A DNA stretch of 64,000 nucleotides from Fictibacillus halophilus (GTDB lineage Bacteria > Bacillota > Bacilli > Bacillales > Fictibacillaceae), in NCBI RefSeq assembly GCF_016401385.1, contig NZ_JAEACF010000001.1, positions 2,542,001-2,606,000 on the forward strand. The letters run 5' to 3'. Below, in pieces: positions 25,880-39,500 of the stretch (position 1 is the first letter of the stretch; each line of letters opens with the position of its first letter). The notes beneath the pieces were generated by a model. That model was not told the origin of the DNA. It did no database searches and saw only the letters and a program-made list of their open reading frames with translations. Position numbers and translations under genes: made by a program.

Positions 25880-25915
25880 TTACGCAGCTAAAGCTAAGTT
25901 GTTGTTTTGTTTGCC
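25880..25915 (-). other. tmRNA proteolysis-tag reading frame
   Basis: Resume codon GGC (25915) through TAA (25882-25880) encodes GKQNNNLALAA, so with the alanine carried by tmRNA the tag is AGKQNNNLALAA. The LALAA end matches the ClpXP-recognised tail; B. subtilis uses AGKTNSFNQNVALAA. Confidence 0.9.
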
Positions 25916-26087
25916 AGTTATTGGCTGTGGCGTTTTAACGAGGCCGACCCCCTCGACTCGCAACTTAAGCTCAAACTACCCCTGTCGAATCCGTAACGTC
26001 CCCATATAAAATGGTAAGCAAAAACTTAATTCTGCGGAACCTCGGAAAGAGATAAAAGCTCAATCGCTTCTATTCACTTGTGTACTC

Positions 26088-26116
26088 AGTATAACATTTT
26101 TGCTTCATCTTCTCAA
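26088..26116 (-). promoter_or_regulatory. SigA promoter of ssrA
   Basis: On the minus strand, TTGAGA (26116-26111), a 17-bp spacer and TATACT (26093-26088). Transcription would start near 26081, giving a leader of about 78 nt that RNase P must remove to make the tmRNA 5' end. Confidence 0.75.
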
Positions 26117-26142
26117 TTGTAACATCCTGTAAAAGAAACCAA

Positions 26143-26610
26143 TTAAGCTTTTTGGCGATCTCGGAATGCACGCTCGATCTCTCGCTTTGCATCCTTTTTC
26201 TTCAGATCGTCACGCTTGTCGTAATGCTTTTTCCCTTTTGCAAGTCCAATCAAAAGCTTCGCAAAACCATTCTTTAAATACATTTTCAAAGGAACGATAG
26301 AGTAACCTTGTTCTTTGGTTGCACCTAATAGCTTGTTGATCTCTTTGCGGTGTAAAAGCAGCTTGCGCGTACGAAGTGGATCATGGTTGTACCGGTTTCC
26401 TTGCTCGTATGTGCTGATGTGCATGTTGTGTAGAAACAACTCGCCATTTTGCACACGTGCAAAGGAATCTTTTAAATTTGCCCTGCCTGCGCGAATGGAT
26501 TTGATCTCCGTGCCCTGAAGGACAATTCCTGCTTCAAATGTTTCTTCGACGTGGTAATCGTGCCGCGCTTTCTTATTCTGTGCGACTACTTTCCCTTCTC
26601 CTTTTGGCAT
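26143..26610 (-). CDS. smpB: SsrA-binding protein SmpB
   Basis: 155-residue RNA-binding protein that delivers tmRNA to stalled ribosomes. Typical motifs: [20 protein letters not shown], the [17 protein letters not shown] region and the C-terminal [20 protein letters not shown], whose tail enters the mRNA channel. The start is the ATG at 26610 (MPKGEGK), with GGAGG 12 nt upstream; an upstream in-frame GTG at 26631 lies across that site. Adjacent to rnr upstream and to ssrA downstream, so RNase R, SmpB and tmRNA sit together. Confidence 0.97.
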   Translation of the reverse strand: MPKGEGKVVAQNKKARHDYHVEETFEAGIVLQGTEIKSIRAGRANLKDSFARVQNGELFLHNMHISTYEQGNRYNHDPLRTRKLLLHRKEINKLLGATKEQGYSIVPLKMYLKNGFAKLLIGLAKGKKHYDKRDDLKKKDAKREIERAFRDRQKA

Positions 26611-26670
26611 GTAAAACTCAATCCTCCCCACAGCAAGTGAAGTTTAATTATAGCAATATGGTCAAATAAC

Positions 26671-26702
26671 GTCAAGGTTCACCACCGAGGATGAACCTTG
26701 AC
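26671..26702 (-). terminator. Hairpin between rnr and smpB
   Basis: GTCAAGGTTCA pairs with TGAACCTTGAC (11 bp). The following minus-strand sequence GTTATTTGACC is a poor T tract, so this may be a weak terminator or a processing/stability hairpin that reduces read-through into smpB. Confidence 0.5.
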
Positions 26703-26713
26703 TAACTTGCTCA

Positions 26714-29032
26714 TTATTTCTTCTTTTTCTTGCCTTTTTTCTTAGCTACTGGTTTATAGAAAGGCTTCTTCTTCCCTTTCTTTGAATCTTGAGGTCCGCT
26801 GGAACGCTCTGATTCACTTGTGCGGTTCTTGCTTCTTCTTCCTCGTCCGCGTTTTGGTGTATCTCCAATATCGATGACTTTTTGGCGATCTTTAAAGCGT
26901 TTACGAGGTGTTCCTTTCATTCCGACGATTTCAAAATCGATCGCGCGCTCATCTACATTTACGTTCGCAACTCGAATGGAAATCTCATCACCGATTCGGA
27001 AAACGTTACCTGTTCGCTCACCGATCATCGCCATAAACTTCTCATTGAATCGGTAGTAGTCGTCTGTTAGGTAGCTAACGTGTACGAGTCCTTCAATCGT
27101 GTTTGGAAGTTCAACGAACAATCCAAAGTTCGTTACAGAGCTGATCACGCCGTCAAACTCTTCGCCTATCTTATCAAGCATGAACTGTGATTTTTTAAGC
27201 TCATCTGTTTCACGTTCCGCATCAACAGCACGGCGTTCCATTGCTGATGAATGCTTAGCGATCCCAGGAAGTTCTGCTTTCCAATGACTGACTGTTTTTG
27301 GTCCTGTGTCTTTTTTAAACAGATACGTACGGATGAGGCGATGTACGATTAAGTCTGGATAACGACGAATCGGTGACGTGAAATGAGTATAGAATTCCGT
27401 CGCTAGTCCGTAGTGACCCAGTGACATATGATCGTACTTCGCTTGTTTCATCGAACGAAGCATGATTTTACTGATCACCATTTCCTCTGGCTCACCTTTT
27501 ACGGTCTCCAAAAGCTGTTGCAGGCTGCGCGGGTGAATATCGCTTGCAGTCCCTTTTAACGCATAACCAAACATACCGATGAACTCTAAGAAACGTTCTA
27601 ATTTGCCCTCATCAGGGTCTTCATGAATTCGGTACATGAAAGGAAGTTCGAGTTCATGGAAATGCTGTGCAACGGTTTCGTTGGCACATAGCATAAATTC
27701 TTCGATCAATTTTTCTGCAACAGAACGTTCACGTAGAACAACATCTTGTGGGTCGCTGTTTTCGTCTACGAGTACTTTTGCTTCAGAGAAATCGAAGTCA
27801 ATCGCCCCGCGTGCAAAACGTTTTTTGCGAAGAATTTCGGCAAGCTCTCCCATTAACTTAAAGAAAGGGATGAGTGACTCGTATTTCTTGTTAACCGCTT
27901 CGTCTTCATCCTGTAAGATTTTACGAACATCTGTATACGTCATGCGCTCTGTTGTTTTGATTACACTCGGGAAGATTTCATGTTTAATGACTTCTCCATC
28001 ATGGTTGATCTCCATCTCACAAGAGATCGTCAAGCGGTCTACTTTCGGATTTAAGGAACAGATCCCGTTTGATAGACGATGTGGAATCATTGGGATTACA
28101 CGATCGACTAAGTACACACTCGTACCACGCTCTTGCGCTTCTTTATCGATTGGAGAATCTTCAGTTACATAGTGCGTCACATCTGCGATATGTACGCCAA
28201 GCTTATAATGGCCATTCGGCAGCTTGATAACATGAACCGCATCATCCAAGTCTTTCGCGTCCGCTCCATCAATCGTTACAATGGTTTCGTTACGAAGATC
28301 ACGACGTCCTTCAATATCTTTCGGGTCGATCTCATCTGGCGTATTATGAGCTTGCTCAAGTGCTTCAACAGGAAACTCTCTTGGCAGTCCATGTTTGAAG
28401 ATAACAGAGATAATATCTACACCTGGATCGTTCTTATGCCCGATGATGTGAATGATCTCTCCTTCAGCACTGTTTCTACCCTCAGGATATTTTGTGATCT
28501 TCACTAGTACCTTATGTCCTTCTACAGCGCCGTTAACGCCGTCTGCAGGAATAAAGATATCATTCGGGATCCGTTTATCATCAGCCACAACAAAACCGAA
28601 TTTACGGCTTTCCTGGAACGTTCCGACGACCTCTGTAACGCCTCGTTCTAAAATACGAATGATCGTACCTTCTGGACGTGATCCTGACGATGTTTGGTTG
28701 AGGCGCACAAGAACCGTGTCTCCGCTCATCGCACCATTCATATCAGATTGTGAGATGTACACATCTTTTTGTTCAGACTCTTCCGGGATAAGGAACGCAA
28801 AGCCTTTCGCATGCCCTTGAACGCGGCCTTTAATCAGGCTCATCTTTTCTGGCAATCCATAACGGTTCGTACGTGTTCGAACGACTGAACCTTCATCTTC
28901 TAGCTCGTTAAGTGTTAAAACCAGTTTCTTGAAAGCTTCAGCGTCAGGAAGTTGAAGAGCTTCTTCAATCTCTGTCACTGTCATCGGTTTTTCCGATTCT
29001 TTCATGAGCTGGAGTATTTGCAGTTTATCCAA
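26714..29032 (-). CDS. rnr: Ribonuclease R
   Basis: 772-residue 3'-5' exoribonuclease acting on structured RNA and on mRNA during trans-translation. Order: N-terminal winged-helix region (about 1-80), two cold-shock domains (about 80-230), the RNB catalytic domain with [16 protein letters not shown] (metal-binding Asp residues), and an S1 domain (about 625-705), then a Lys/Arg-rich tail. The start is TTG at 29032 with AAGGAGG 8 nt upstream. It follows the esterase gene by 31 bp, so the esterase-rnr-smpB genes are probably one unit. Confidence 0.97.
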   Translation of the reverse strand: MDKLQILQLMKESEKPMTVTEIEEALQLPDAEAFKKLVLTLNELEDEGSVVRTRTNRYGLPEKMSLIKGRVQGHAKGFAFLIPEESEQKDVYISQSDMNGAMSGDTVLVRLNQTSSGSRPEGTIIRILERGVTEVVGTFQESRKFGFVVADDKRIPNDIFIPADGVNGAVEGHKVLVKITKYPEGRNSAEGEIIHIIGHKNDPGVDIISVIFKHGLPREFPVEALEQAHNTPDEIDPKDIEGRRDLRNETIVTIDGADAKDLDDAVHVIKLPNGHYKLGVHIADVTHYVTEDSPIDKEAQERGTSVYLVDRVIPMIPHRLSNGICSLNPKVDRLTISCEMEINHDGEVIKHEIFPSVIKTTERMTYTDVRKILQDEDEAVNKKYESLIPFFKLMGELAEILRKKRFARGAIDFDFSEAKVLVDENSDPQDVVLRERSVAEKLIEEFMLCANETVAQHFHELELPFMYRIHEDPDEGKLERFLEFIGMFGYALKGTASDIHPRSLQQLLETVKGEPEEMVISKIMLRSMKQAKYDHMSLGHYGLATEFYTHFTSPIRRYPDLIVHRLIRTYLFKKDTGPKTVSHWKAELPGIAKHSSAMERRAVDAERETDELKKSQFMLDKIGEEFDGVISSVTNFGLFVELPNTIEGLVHVSYLTDDYYRFNEKFMAMIGERTGNVFRIGDEISIRVANVNVDERAIDFEIVGMKGTPRKRFKDRQKVIDIGDTPKRGRGRRSKNRTSESERSSGPQDSKKGKKKPFYKPVAKKKGKKKKK

Positions 29033-29063
29033 AAACTGACCTCCTTTTTAAGGAAAAAAGGTT

Positions 29064-29810
29064 CTATTCTGACCAATCAAGGTCTTCTAAGAAAGCATAA
29101 ACATCTTCATGCAGCTGTTCTTTTTCCTTGTCTAATGTAATAACGTGTGATGAGTTTTCATACCATTTAAGGTCTTTCTTATCACTTTCTACTTCTTCAT
29201 AGATAATATTTGCAGAGTCTGTGTTAATCATTTCATCATTTCTAGCCTGCACAACAAACGTAGGTGCGTATACGAGATCTACCGAATTTCTTACACTTTG
29301 AATAAGATCTTGAAGAGCTTTTAACGTGTTCATCGGTGTTTTTTTGAATTCTTCCATCTCTTCTTGAATCTGTTCTGCTGTTTTCTGTTCTCGCTTTTTA
29401 TATTCTTCAGCGTACGCACAAACCCCTTTATACATCACTTCTTCACTCTTGATGGACATGGGTGCGCACATCGGAATAACAGCTTTTACAGGATGTTCTG
29501 TGGCCAGTTTCAATGAGAAGACCCCACCTAATGAAAGACCACACACGGCAATCTCGTCGTAGCCTTTTTCTTTTAGATGATTGTAGCCGCCAATCACATC
29601 TTCCCACCAGTCTTCGGGTCCTGTGTGTACTAATTCTTCAGGAGGAACGGCATGCCCTTTATACTGAGGAGCGTGACATGTATAGCCCTTCTTCTGCAGG
29701 TATCTCCCCATCATTCGTACATCGGCTGAACTGCCTGTGAACCCATGTAACATTAAGACTGCCCGCTTTCCTCCTTCAAAGAAAAACGGTTTTGGTGCTG
29801 CGATTTTCAT
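29064..29810 (-). CDS. est: Carboxylesterase (Est30/YvaK type)
   Basis: 248-residue alpha/beta hydrolase of the Geobacillus Est30 group. The oxyanion-hole segment is [10 protein letters not shown], the nucleophile elbow CGLSLGG carries the catalytic Ser near residue 94, and the Asp and His are expected in ARNDEMI and [10 protein letters not shown]. It hydrolyses short-chain esters. In Bacillus it is located between secG and rnr as here. The natural substrate is unknown. Confidence 0.93.
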   Translation of the reverse strand: MKIAAPKPFFFEGGKRAVLMLHGFTGSSADVRMMGRYLQKKGYTCHAPQYKGHAVPPEELVHTGPEDWWEDVIGGYNHLKEKGYDEIAVCGLSLGGVFSLKLATEHPVKAVIPMCAPMSIKSEEVMYKGVCAYAEEYKKREQKTAEQIQEEMEEFKKTPMNTLKALQDLIQSVRNSVDLVYAPTFVVQARNDEMINTDSANIIYEEVESDKKDLKWYENSSHVITLDKEKEQLHEDVYAFLEDLDWSE

Positions 29811-29822
29811 GTTGTACCTCTC

Positions 29823-30512
29823 CTATTCATTCGTTAAAAATTCATAAACTTCTTGAATTAGTTCTTCTTTCTCTACATCATGACAGATCATGTGCTTTGA
29901 TTCTTTAAAATAACAAAGACGCTTATTAGATGCTGTGATCGCTTTATACAGATATTCAGCGCTTCTTCTCGGAACAAGGCCATCACATTCGCCTTGAACG
30001 ATTAGAGTGGGTGCTGAGACTTGTGAGAATTCAGGTTTGATCATCCTTACAAGCTTCTGAAACTCTCTCGTTGCACTGAAAGGTGTATCAAGAAACTTTT
30101 TTCGATACCTTTTATATAATTCATGATCTCTTAGTTGACCGTTCAGACCAGAGACCATCATATTAGCAATATCTTTAATCATTTGTGCAGGGTTAAGATA
30201 GTACGCACTTGCGTTCAATAGAATTAATTTGTCGCACCCGTATTTGGAAGCCAGATAACCCGCGATCATGCCGCCCATAGAGAAGCCGACTATATAGATC
30301 TGTTCAACCTTTTCGCGGAGCTCCAAATAAGCATTTTCAGCTTCTTGAAGCCATTCTGTATGTGTTCTACCTCTTAATGAGAGCTCAGTTCCGTGGCCAG
30401 GATAAGTGGGCACAGATAACAACCAGTCTGTATGCTTCTCTAGATATTCTGTAATTGGCTCGATTTCATAAGGTCCACCTGTGAACCCATGCAAACAAAG
30501 ACACCCGATCAT
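29823..30512 (-). CDS. Alpha/beta hydrolase related to the adjacent carboxylesterase
   Basis: 229 residues with LCLHGFTGGPYE, the nucleophile elbow VGFSMGG, QGECDGLVP (acid) and SKHMICHDVEKE (His). The same order and spacing as the Est30-type neighbour 12 bp downstream point to a tandem duplication followed by divergence. Ribosome binding site GGTGG. Substrate unknown. Predicted cytosolic. Confidence 0.88.
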   Translation of the reverse strand: MIGCLCLHGFTGGPYEIEPITEYLEKHTDWLLSVPTYPGHGTELSLRGRTHTEWLQEAENAYLELREKVEQIYIVGFSMGGMIAGYLASKYGCDKLILLNASAYYLNPAQMIKDIANMMVSGLNGQLRDHELYKRYRKKFLDTPFSATREFQKLVRMIKPEFSQVSAPTLIVQGECDGLVPRRSAEYLYKAITASNKRLCYFKESKHMICHDVEKEELIQEVYEFLTNE

Positions 30513-30612
30513 GCTACCACCTTTTTTGTCTATAGGTTACCCTTTTATCCTCGTATCAAATCATATCACAACCACTCTCATAAAGGTTATGCGGTGTTTC
30601 TACAGACTAAAA

Positions 30613-30645
30613 AAAACAACAAGCGGTAAAAGCCGCTTGTTGTTT
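30613..30645. terminator. Terminator after secG
   Basis: ACAACAAGCGG-TAAAAG-CCGCTTGTTGT with A/T tracts on both sides (11-bp stem). It separates secG from the hydrolase genes. Confidence 0.85.
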
Positions 30646-30656
30646 TTGACTGTTCC

Positions 30657-30896
30657 TTAGTTCATCGGAATAAAGTATGCTACTGAAATTGTTAGAATGA
30701 AGAACAACACTGCAAGAATGATCGTTAACTTACTTAGCAATGCGTCGATTCCACGTGCTTTTTGTTTACCAAAAAGCTGTTCAGCTCCACCTGTAATCGC
30801 ACCTGATAATCCTGCCGAACGACCTGATTGAAGAACAACGACAACGATTAATGCGACTGATACTAAAATAAGAAGGATTTTTGCTGCTGTTAGCAT
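30657..30896 (-). CDS. secG: Preprotein translocase subunit SecG
   Basis: 79 residues with two TM helices (about 3-22 and 55-76) and the conserved connecting loop [20 protein letters not shown]. It stimulates SecYEG-dependent export. Length and order are normal. Ribosome binding site GGAGG. It is at the head of the secG-est-rnr-smpB-ssrA neighbourhood conserved in Bacillaceae. Confidence 0.97.
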   Translation of the reverse strand: MLTAAKILLILVSVALIVVVVLQSGRSAGLSGAITGGAEQLFGKQKARGIDALLSKLTIILAVLFFILTISVAYFIPMN

Positions 30897-30985
30897 GTAT
30901 GTTACACCTCCACCGTTCCACGTTACATTACCCTAAATGTACCATAACTTGAAGGGACGAGGCAAAGCTTTTTTCAGAACCTTCA

Positions 30986-31318
30986 TTAATTTGTTCCTGA
31001 ATAGTTGATATCAAATTCTTTATGAAAAATATAGAGGCGAACCGCTCTTATTACATTCAGTCGTTTGTTCAACATCCCTACTACTTGAACGGTAGCTCCT
31101 GGCTGCACGGCTTCGTCTGGCGCAATATCTAGCGTCTTATCCCCATCGAGCAGCTCTGTCTTAGCATCCAGTTTTACTTTCATCAACGTTTTCTTATGAG
31201 AGATGGTAAATACTTGGCCATTGGTTTCTTTCACTTTTCCAATAAAGCTGATGGGATTCAATTTCTCCAGTTTGTTTTCTGCACCATCCGAAGATTCTTG
31301 TTTAAGTGGTTGCATCAT
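30986..31318 (-). CDS. Hypothetical small beta-rich protein
   Basis: 110 residues with no signal peptide or TM segment. The core (KVKETNGQVFTISHKKTLMK, then AVQPGATVQVVGMLNKRLNV) alternates hydrophobic and polar residues like an OB-fold or short beta barrel. I do not recognise the family. The start at 31318 (MMQPL) is chosen because GAGGGG lies just upstream; a start two codons earlier would be too close to it. It may be co-transcribed with the small membrane protein gene upstream. Confidence 0.6.
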   Translation of the reverse strand: MMQPLKQESSDGAENKLEKLNPISFIGKVKETNGQVFTISHKKTLMKVKLDAKTELLDGDKTLDIAPDEAVQPGATVQVVGMLNKRLNVIRAVRLYIFHKEFDINYSGTN

Positions 31319-31369
31319 AAACATCCCCTCTTCGTATTAATGGGGACATCCCCCATTTTCATTTTACTG

Positions 31370-31624
31370 TTACTTGTTATGTTTTATGTCTGTTTCTAGT
31401 GGTGTGTCTTTTTTTGACGAGTAGTAGTTATCATTGAAAATGGATTTTTTGATTACAACATCTTCATAAGTCTCTGATTTCAAACGAGCCTTTTCTCCAT
31501 TCGTAATCTGAAGGTCATAGGTTCGTATATACAAAATCGTAAATAGTAGAACGATAAATGCTCGGATTAATCGAAACCGATATGATCTTCCTCTTCGATC
31601 CCGTCTAGTTTCCTCTACCCTCAT
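31370..31624 (-). CDS. Hypothetical small single-pass membrane protein
   Basis: 84 residues: an Arg-rich cytosolic N-terminus (about 1-26), one TM helix (about 27-46; LIRAFIVLLFTILYI) and a hydrophilic extracellular C-terminus. The positive-inside rule supports N-in topology. ATG at 31624 behind a weak GGTG-type site; an in-frame ATG at 31657 is possible. Not recognised. The gap to the next gene is 51 bp. Confidence 0.55.
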   Translation of the reverse strand: MRVEETRRDRRGRSYRFRLIRAFIVLLFTILYIRTYDLQITNGEKARLKSETYEDVVIKKSIFNDNYYSSKKDTPLETDIKHNK

Positions 31625-31784
31625 TTTTTCTTCACCACACCTATTTATCAGAAACATATAAAAAGGAGTTTTTTCCTTTTATTTAATTTACTCTCTTTTT
31701 GTCTAGTCTAAAATGGATTTATCATGACTCTTTCCTTATACGAAAATGATAAGTTTCTGATAATTAAATGCGTAAAGTTTATAC

Positions 31785-31824
31785 TAAAAAAGCCTATTAG
31801 AACGATGATGTTCTAATAGACTTT
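31785..31824 (-). terminator. Terminator of the FHA-winged-helix gene
   Basis: On the minus strand, AAGTCTATTAGAAC-ATCATC-GTTCTAATAGGCTT followed by TTTTA (about 14 bp stem). Confidence 0.85.
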
Positions 31825-31839
31825 AGGACGTAATGGTAT

Positions 31840-32541
31840 TTAATTGATCTGCAGCATATAACCATAGCGTGGAACGGTAACGATAGAATCTCCGTACGGT
31901 CCTAGCTTTTTCCTTAGACGGTAAACGAGTGCATTTATCTCATCGTTTCCAACGTCAGGGATCTCGTTCGAACCGGCAACCATTCGCTCAGGCCATATTT
32001 GAATCTTTATTTCGTCACTGCTAACCGCCTGATTCTTTTTGCGATACAAAAACACAAGAAGATCGGTGTGCTTTCCTGATAGAAATAGAGGCTCGCCATC
32101 AATCGAGATCTGGCGGCGTTCAGGAATGATGTGCAACCCACTCGTGATCTGTGATTCTGCCGGTTGTATGGGTGATGTAAACTCCATCGTAAGATCCGAT
32201 TGATCCGCTTGCGTGTTCAAGAAGGTTAACAGAATAACTCCTTTTGCCAAGCTGATCACATCTCCAGATTGCAGTTGTTTCGGAATATGTGGTTCGAGCA
32301 GCTGATTATTGAGCGCCGTTCCGTGCTTTGAATCTAGATCCCGGATAAAAGATACACCGTCTTGCATATAAATCTCTGCATGCTTACGAGATACATATGG
32401 GCTGATAAAAGACACGTCTGTTTCGTTCGTTTGAGAAGAGCGTCCGAAGACAAGTGCTTCTCCTTCAGGTTTCAGTGGCATGAGGCTCCCCGTGTCATAA
32501 GGATCCCCAGCTTCTATGCGTATGTATAAACTATCATTCAT
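31840..32541 (-). CDS. FHA domain-winged helix DNA-binding protein
   Basis: 233 residues. An FHA domain occupies about 25-110 (VFGRSSQTNETDVSF, YVSRKHAEIYM, DLDSKHGTALNN), with the phosphothreonine-binding Arg, Ser and His visible. The C-terminal part (about 140-233) resembles an OmpR-type winged helix: LSGKHTDLLVFLYRKKNQ, ALVYRLRKKLGPYGDSIVTV and RYGYML. This suggests a transcription factor controlled by a Ser/Thr kinase, as in actinobacterial EmbR. The start is the ATG at 32541 with GGGGGA 8 nt upstream. No kinase gene lies nearby. Confidence 0.85.
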   Translation of the reverse strand: MNDSLYIRIEAGDPYDTGSLMPLKPEGEALVFGRSSQTNETDVSFISPYVSRKHAEIYMQDGVSFIRDLDSKHGTALNNQLLEPHIPKQLQSGDVISLAKGVILLTFLNTQADQSDLTMEFTSPIQPAESQITSGLHIIPERRQISIDGEPLFLSGKHTDLLVFLYRKKNQAVSSDEIKIQIWPERMVAGSNEIPDVGNDEINALVYRLRKKLGPYGDSIVTVPRYGYMLQIN

Positions 32542-32730
32542 CAAAAATTCCCCCGTACATCAAGCAAGTACTTGTTATAAGCATTTTAAATGATTTTCGT
32601 TAAAAATAGAAGGATTAAGAGGTTTTGTGAGAAATTCGATAAGAGCTATGGTAGATATTTGGTGATTTAAGAAACTTGGGACGCTCGTAAAGGATTGTAA
32701 TGACATTGAGATTTTGCGAAGGTCTTTGAA

Positions 32731-32850
32731 GTTCTCGAATCGCTCATAAAGTCTTGGAATTGCTCATAAAACTTTCGAAGCGCTCACAAAATCCTGGAAT
32801 CGCTCATAAAACTTTTGAATCGCTCACAAAATCCTGGAATCGCTCACACC
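32731..32850. repeat. Tandem 20-bp repeat array (about six units)
   Basis: Units containing CGCTCATAAA or CGCTCACAAA (consensus TCYTGGAATCGCTCAYAAAA) start their CGCTCA part at 32741, 32761 (TGCTCA), 32781, 32801, 32821 and 32841, an exact 20-bp period. It is noncoding and lies upstream of the small toxin-like ORF. Confidence 0.9.
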
Positions 32851-32991
32851 CCCATAAAATCAACTTATATAATTTATCCTGAAATCCTTTAAGCTAAAAA
32901 GACAAGCCTTATTACCTATCTTTCTCTTTTTAGGTATAGGACAACCCTGCTTTTACGAATCTTAAGGGTAACACGATTGGAGGGATCAAAA

Positions 32992-33078
32992 ATGACTGTT
33001 TTTGAAACGATGTCGCTCATGATCAGTTTCTCAATGCTCATTGTTACTATCCTTCATTCTAACAATCGCTCTCGATAA
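32992..33078 (+). CDS. Putative holin-like toxin (28-residue membrane peptide)
   Basis: MTVFETMSLMISFSMLIVTI begins a 28-residue peptide ending in basic HSNNRSR. It has one hydrophobic helix and the N-terminal pattern MTVFET(M/L)xxMISF seen in the putative holin-like toxin family of type I toxin-antitoxin modules in Firmicutes. A strong GGAGGG lies 6 nt before ATG, and a stable terminator follows at 33112. An antisense RNA antitoxin would be expected across the 3' end, but I could not identify its promoter. Confidence 0.6.
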   Translation: MTVFETMSLMISFSMLIVTILHSNNRSR

Positions 33079-33111
33079 GCAGCAGAGTTGGCTAAACCCC
33101 TTTTAAATGAA

Positions 33112-33164
33112 GACAGCCCCCGGATCAGCGCTTCTTGTGCTTAATCCGGGGGCTTGTCTTTTTC
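33112..33164 (+). terminator. Strong terminator after the toxin-like ORF
   Basis: GACAGCCCCCGGAT pairs with ATCCGGGGGCTTGTC, followed by TTTTTC. The G+C-rich 10-bp core is stable in both orientations, so it may also help end the eno transcript. Confidence 0.85.
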
Positions 33165-33210
33165 ACAAAGACAAAATGGCGAGTTTGTCTTTGTGTGGGG
33201 TCAGACCCCA
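33164..33210. repeat. Hairpin plus GGGGTCAGACCCC repeat, copy 1 (end of eno)
   Basis: CACAAAGACAAA-8-TTTGTCTTTGTG is followed by TGGGGTCAGACCCCA. The palindrome ends 1 bp from the eno stop codon (33212-33214). Confidence 0.8.
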
Positions 33211-33211
33211 A

Positions 33212-34519
<1,308 letters not shown>

Positions 34520-34600
34520 TTAAAAGAAAATGTATTTTGAGAATAAGGTATTTCAAGGCACTATGCACAAGAGGCTCTGTACTTATTCCGTAAAATAAAC

Positions 34601-36900
<2,300 letters not shown>

Positions 36901-36956
36901 TTAAAAGTGTTTCTTTTAGGGTAGTGCTAAAAGTCATTCTCAAACATCATTGACAT

Positions 36957-37085
36957 GTTGATTGAAGCGCAAGGTGTGAGACTCCTGCGGGACAGGCGGG
37001 CAGGTGAGACACTTATACGTGAAACGTACGAATGTGGCTCACCGCCTGCCCCGCGGAAAGCGAAGCACCTGGAGCGGAAATCAAC
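36957..37085 (-). repeat. Dispersed ~130-bp structured repeat, copy D, inside the glycolytic operon
   Basis: Bounded by GTTGATT and AATCAAC, with the full core (CCGCGGAAAGCG, GTGAG/CTCAC, CACTTATACGTG/CGTACGAATGTG). It lies between pgk and tpiA, so it is transcribed with the operon and ends 13 bp past the pgk stop. Its orientation matches copy A. Confidence 0.92.
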
Positions 37086-37098
37086 CGCTCACGAAAGC

Positions 37099-38283
37099 TT
37101 ACTTGTCGTTTAAAGCTACTACGCCTGGAAGCTCTTTACCTTCCATGAACTCAAGGGAAGCACCGCCGCCTGTTGAGATATGGCTCATTTTATCAGCAAG
37201 ACCAAATTTCTCAACAGCCGCAGCTGAGTCTCCACCACCGATAACACTGTACGTGTCAGTTGCTTCTGCTAGTGCGTTTGCTACTGAACGAGTACCGTTT
37301 GCGAATGCGTCGATCTCAAATACACCCATCGGTCCGTTCCATATTACAAGCTTCGATTCTTTAATAACCTTTACGTACTTTTCGATCGTTTTTGTTCCGA
37401 TATCAAGCCCTTCCCAGTCAGATGGGATAGAATCGATCGCTACTACTTTCGTGTTAGCGTCGTTCGAGAAGTCGTCGGCTACTAAAACATCCTCAGCAAT
37501 TAGGAAGTTCACGCCTTTTTCTTTAGCTTTTTCCATGAAACCGCGAGCAGTTTCAATCTTATCTTCTTCTAAAAGAGACTTCCCTACATCATGGCCAAGC
37601 GCCTTAATGAATGTATAACCTAAACCACCGCCGATGATCAGGTTGTCTACTTTGTCTAATAGATTGTCGATAACGTCAATCTTATCCTTTACTTTTGCAC
37701 CACCGATGATGGCAGTGAAAGGACGGTCAGGATTAGATAGAGCTTTTCCAAGCACTTCAAGTTCTTTTTCCATCAACAGACCTGAAACAGCCGGAAGATG
37801 TTTCGCGATCCCTTCAGTTGAAGCGTGTGCTCTGTGAGCTGCTCCGAAAGCATCGTTTACGTACACATCAGCAAGTGCAGCAAACTTTTGTGCTAATTCA
37901 GGATCGTTCTTTTCTTCACCAGGGTAAAAGCGAACGTTCTCAAGTAAGATCACGCCGCCTTCTTCTAGGTTAGCGACTGCTTTTTCAACTTCTTCTCCAT
38001 AAGCTTCATCCGTTTTTACAACTTCTTTTCCAAGAAGCTCGCTTAAACGTTCTGCTACAGGAGTTAGACGAAGCTCTTCAACCACTTGTCCTTTTGGACG
38101 CCCTAAGTGACTTGCTAAAAGAACTTTAGCGCCTTGCTCTGTTAAGTATTTGATGGTAGGAAGAGCAGCGTTAATACGCGTTTCATCCGTAATGTTTCCA
38201 TCTTTCATCGGTACGTTAAAATCAACACGGCAAAATACAACTTTGCCTTTTAGATCGATGTCACGAACACTTTTTTTGTTCAT
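37099..38283 (-). CDS. pgk: Phosphoglycerate kinase
   Basis: 394 residues; transfers phosphate from 1,3-bisphosphoglycerate to ADP. N-domain motif [14 protein letters not shown], the hinge GAAHRAHAS and the nucleotide-binding [11 protein letters not shown] near the C-terminus. The start [14 protein letters not shown] matches the family; AGGAGG is 13 nt upstream, a little long. Its transcript continues into tpiA across repeat D. Confidence 0.98.
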   Translation of the reverse strand: MNKKSVRDIDLKGKVVFCRVDFNVPMKDGNITDETRINAALPTIKYLTEQGAKVLLASHLGRPKGQVVEELRLTPVAERLSELLGKEVVKTDEAYGEEVEKAVANLEEGGVILLENVRFYPGEEKNDPELAQKFAALADVYVNDAFGAAHRAHASTEGIAKHLPAVSGLLMEKELEVLGKALSNPDRPFTAIIGGAKVKDKIDVIDNLLDKVDNLIIGGGLGYTFIKALGHDVGKSLLEEDKIETARGFMEKAKEKGVNFLIAEDVLVADDFSNDANTKVVAIDSIPSDWEGLDIGTKTIEKYVKVIKESKLVIWNGPMGVFEIDAFANGTRSVANALAEATDTYSVIGGGDSAAAVEKFGLADKMSHISTGGGASLEFMEGKELPGVVALNDK

Positions 38284-38411
38284 AAGTACATGCAGCCTCC
38301 TGACTAGTAAAAAGATTAAAGAAATAGCAATCCCCAGGTTTTACATGGGAAAGAGGAGTAGAAGCCTGTTTGAAACGACTTCTCCCCCTCCTTATTGTTC
38401 TTCTCTATCTA

Positions 38412-39500
<1,089 letters not shown>

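Larger units (their letters stand above)
25367..26003 (-). ncRNA. ssrA: tmRNA gene interrupted by a group I intron
   Basis: The gene rescues stalled ribosomes with SmpB. The 5' end GGGGACGTTACGGATTCGAC (26003 downward) and the 3' end GTCTCCACCA (to 25367) form the tRNA-like acceptor stem GGGGACG/CGUCUCC. The tag reading frame and conserved pseudoknot regions lie between. The exons are 26003-25660 and 25383-25367; joining them restores a standard T-arm, GTGGG-TTCGATT-CCCAC. The mature RNA is about 361 nt. Its own promoter is at 26088-26116 and its terminator at 25322-25350. smpB lies immediately upstream, as in other Bacillaceae. Confidence 0.97.

Noticed and set aside
27636-28172. 178-residue open frame opposite rnr
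   Set aside because: It is antisense to well-conserved RNase R coding sequence, has no ribosome binding site and has Ser/Arg-biased composition.
32731-32850. Possible CRISPR array
   Set aside because: The 20-bp tandem units have no unique spacers and no cas genes are present.
37004-37618. 204-residue open frame opposite pgk and repeat D
   Set aside because: It runs across the repeat and antisense to pgk, with no ribosome binding site.
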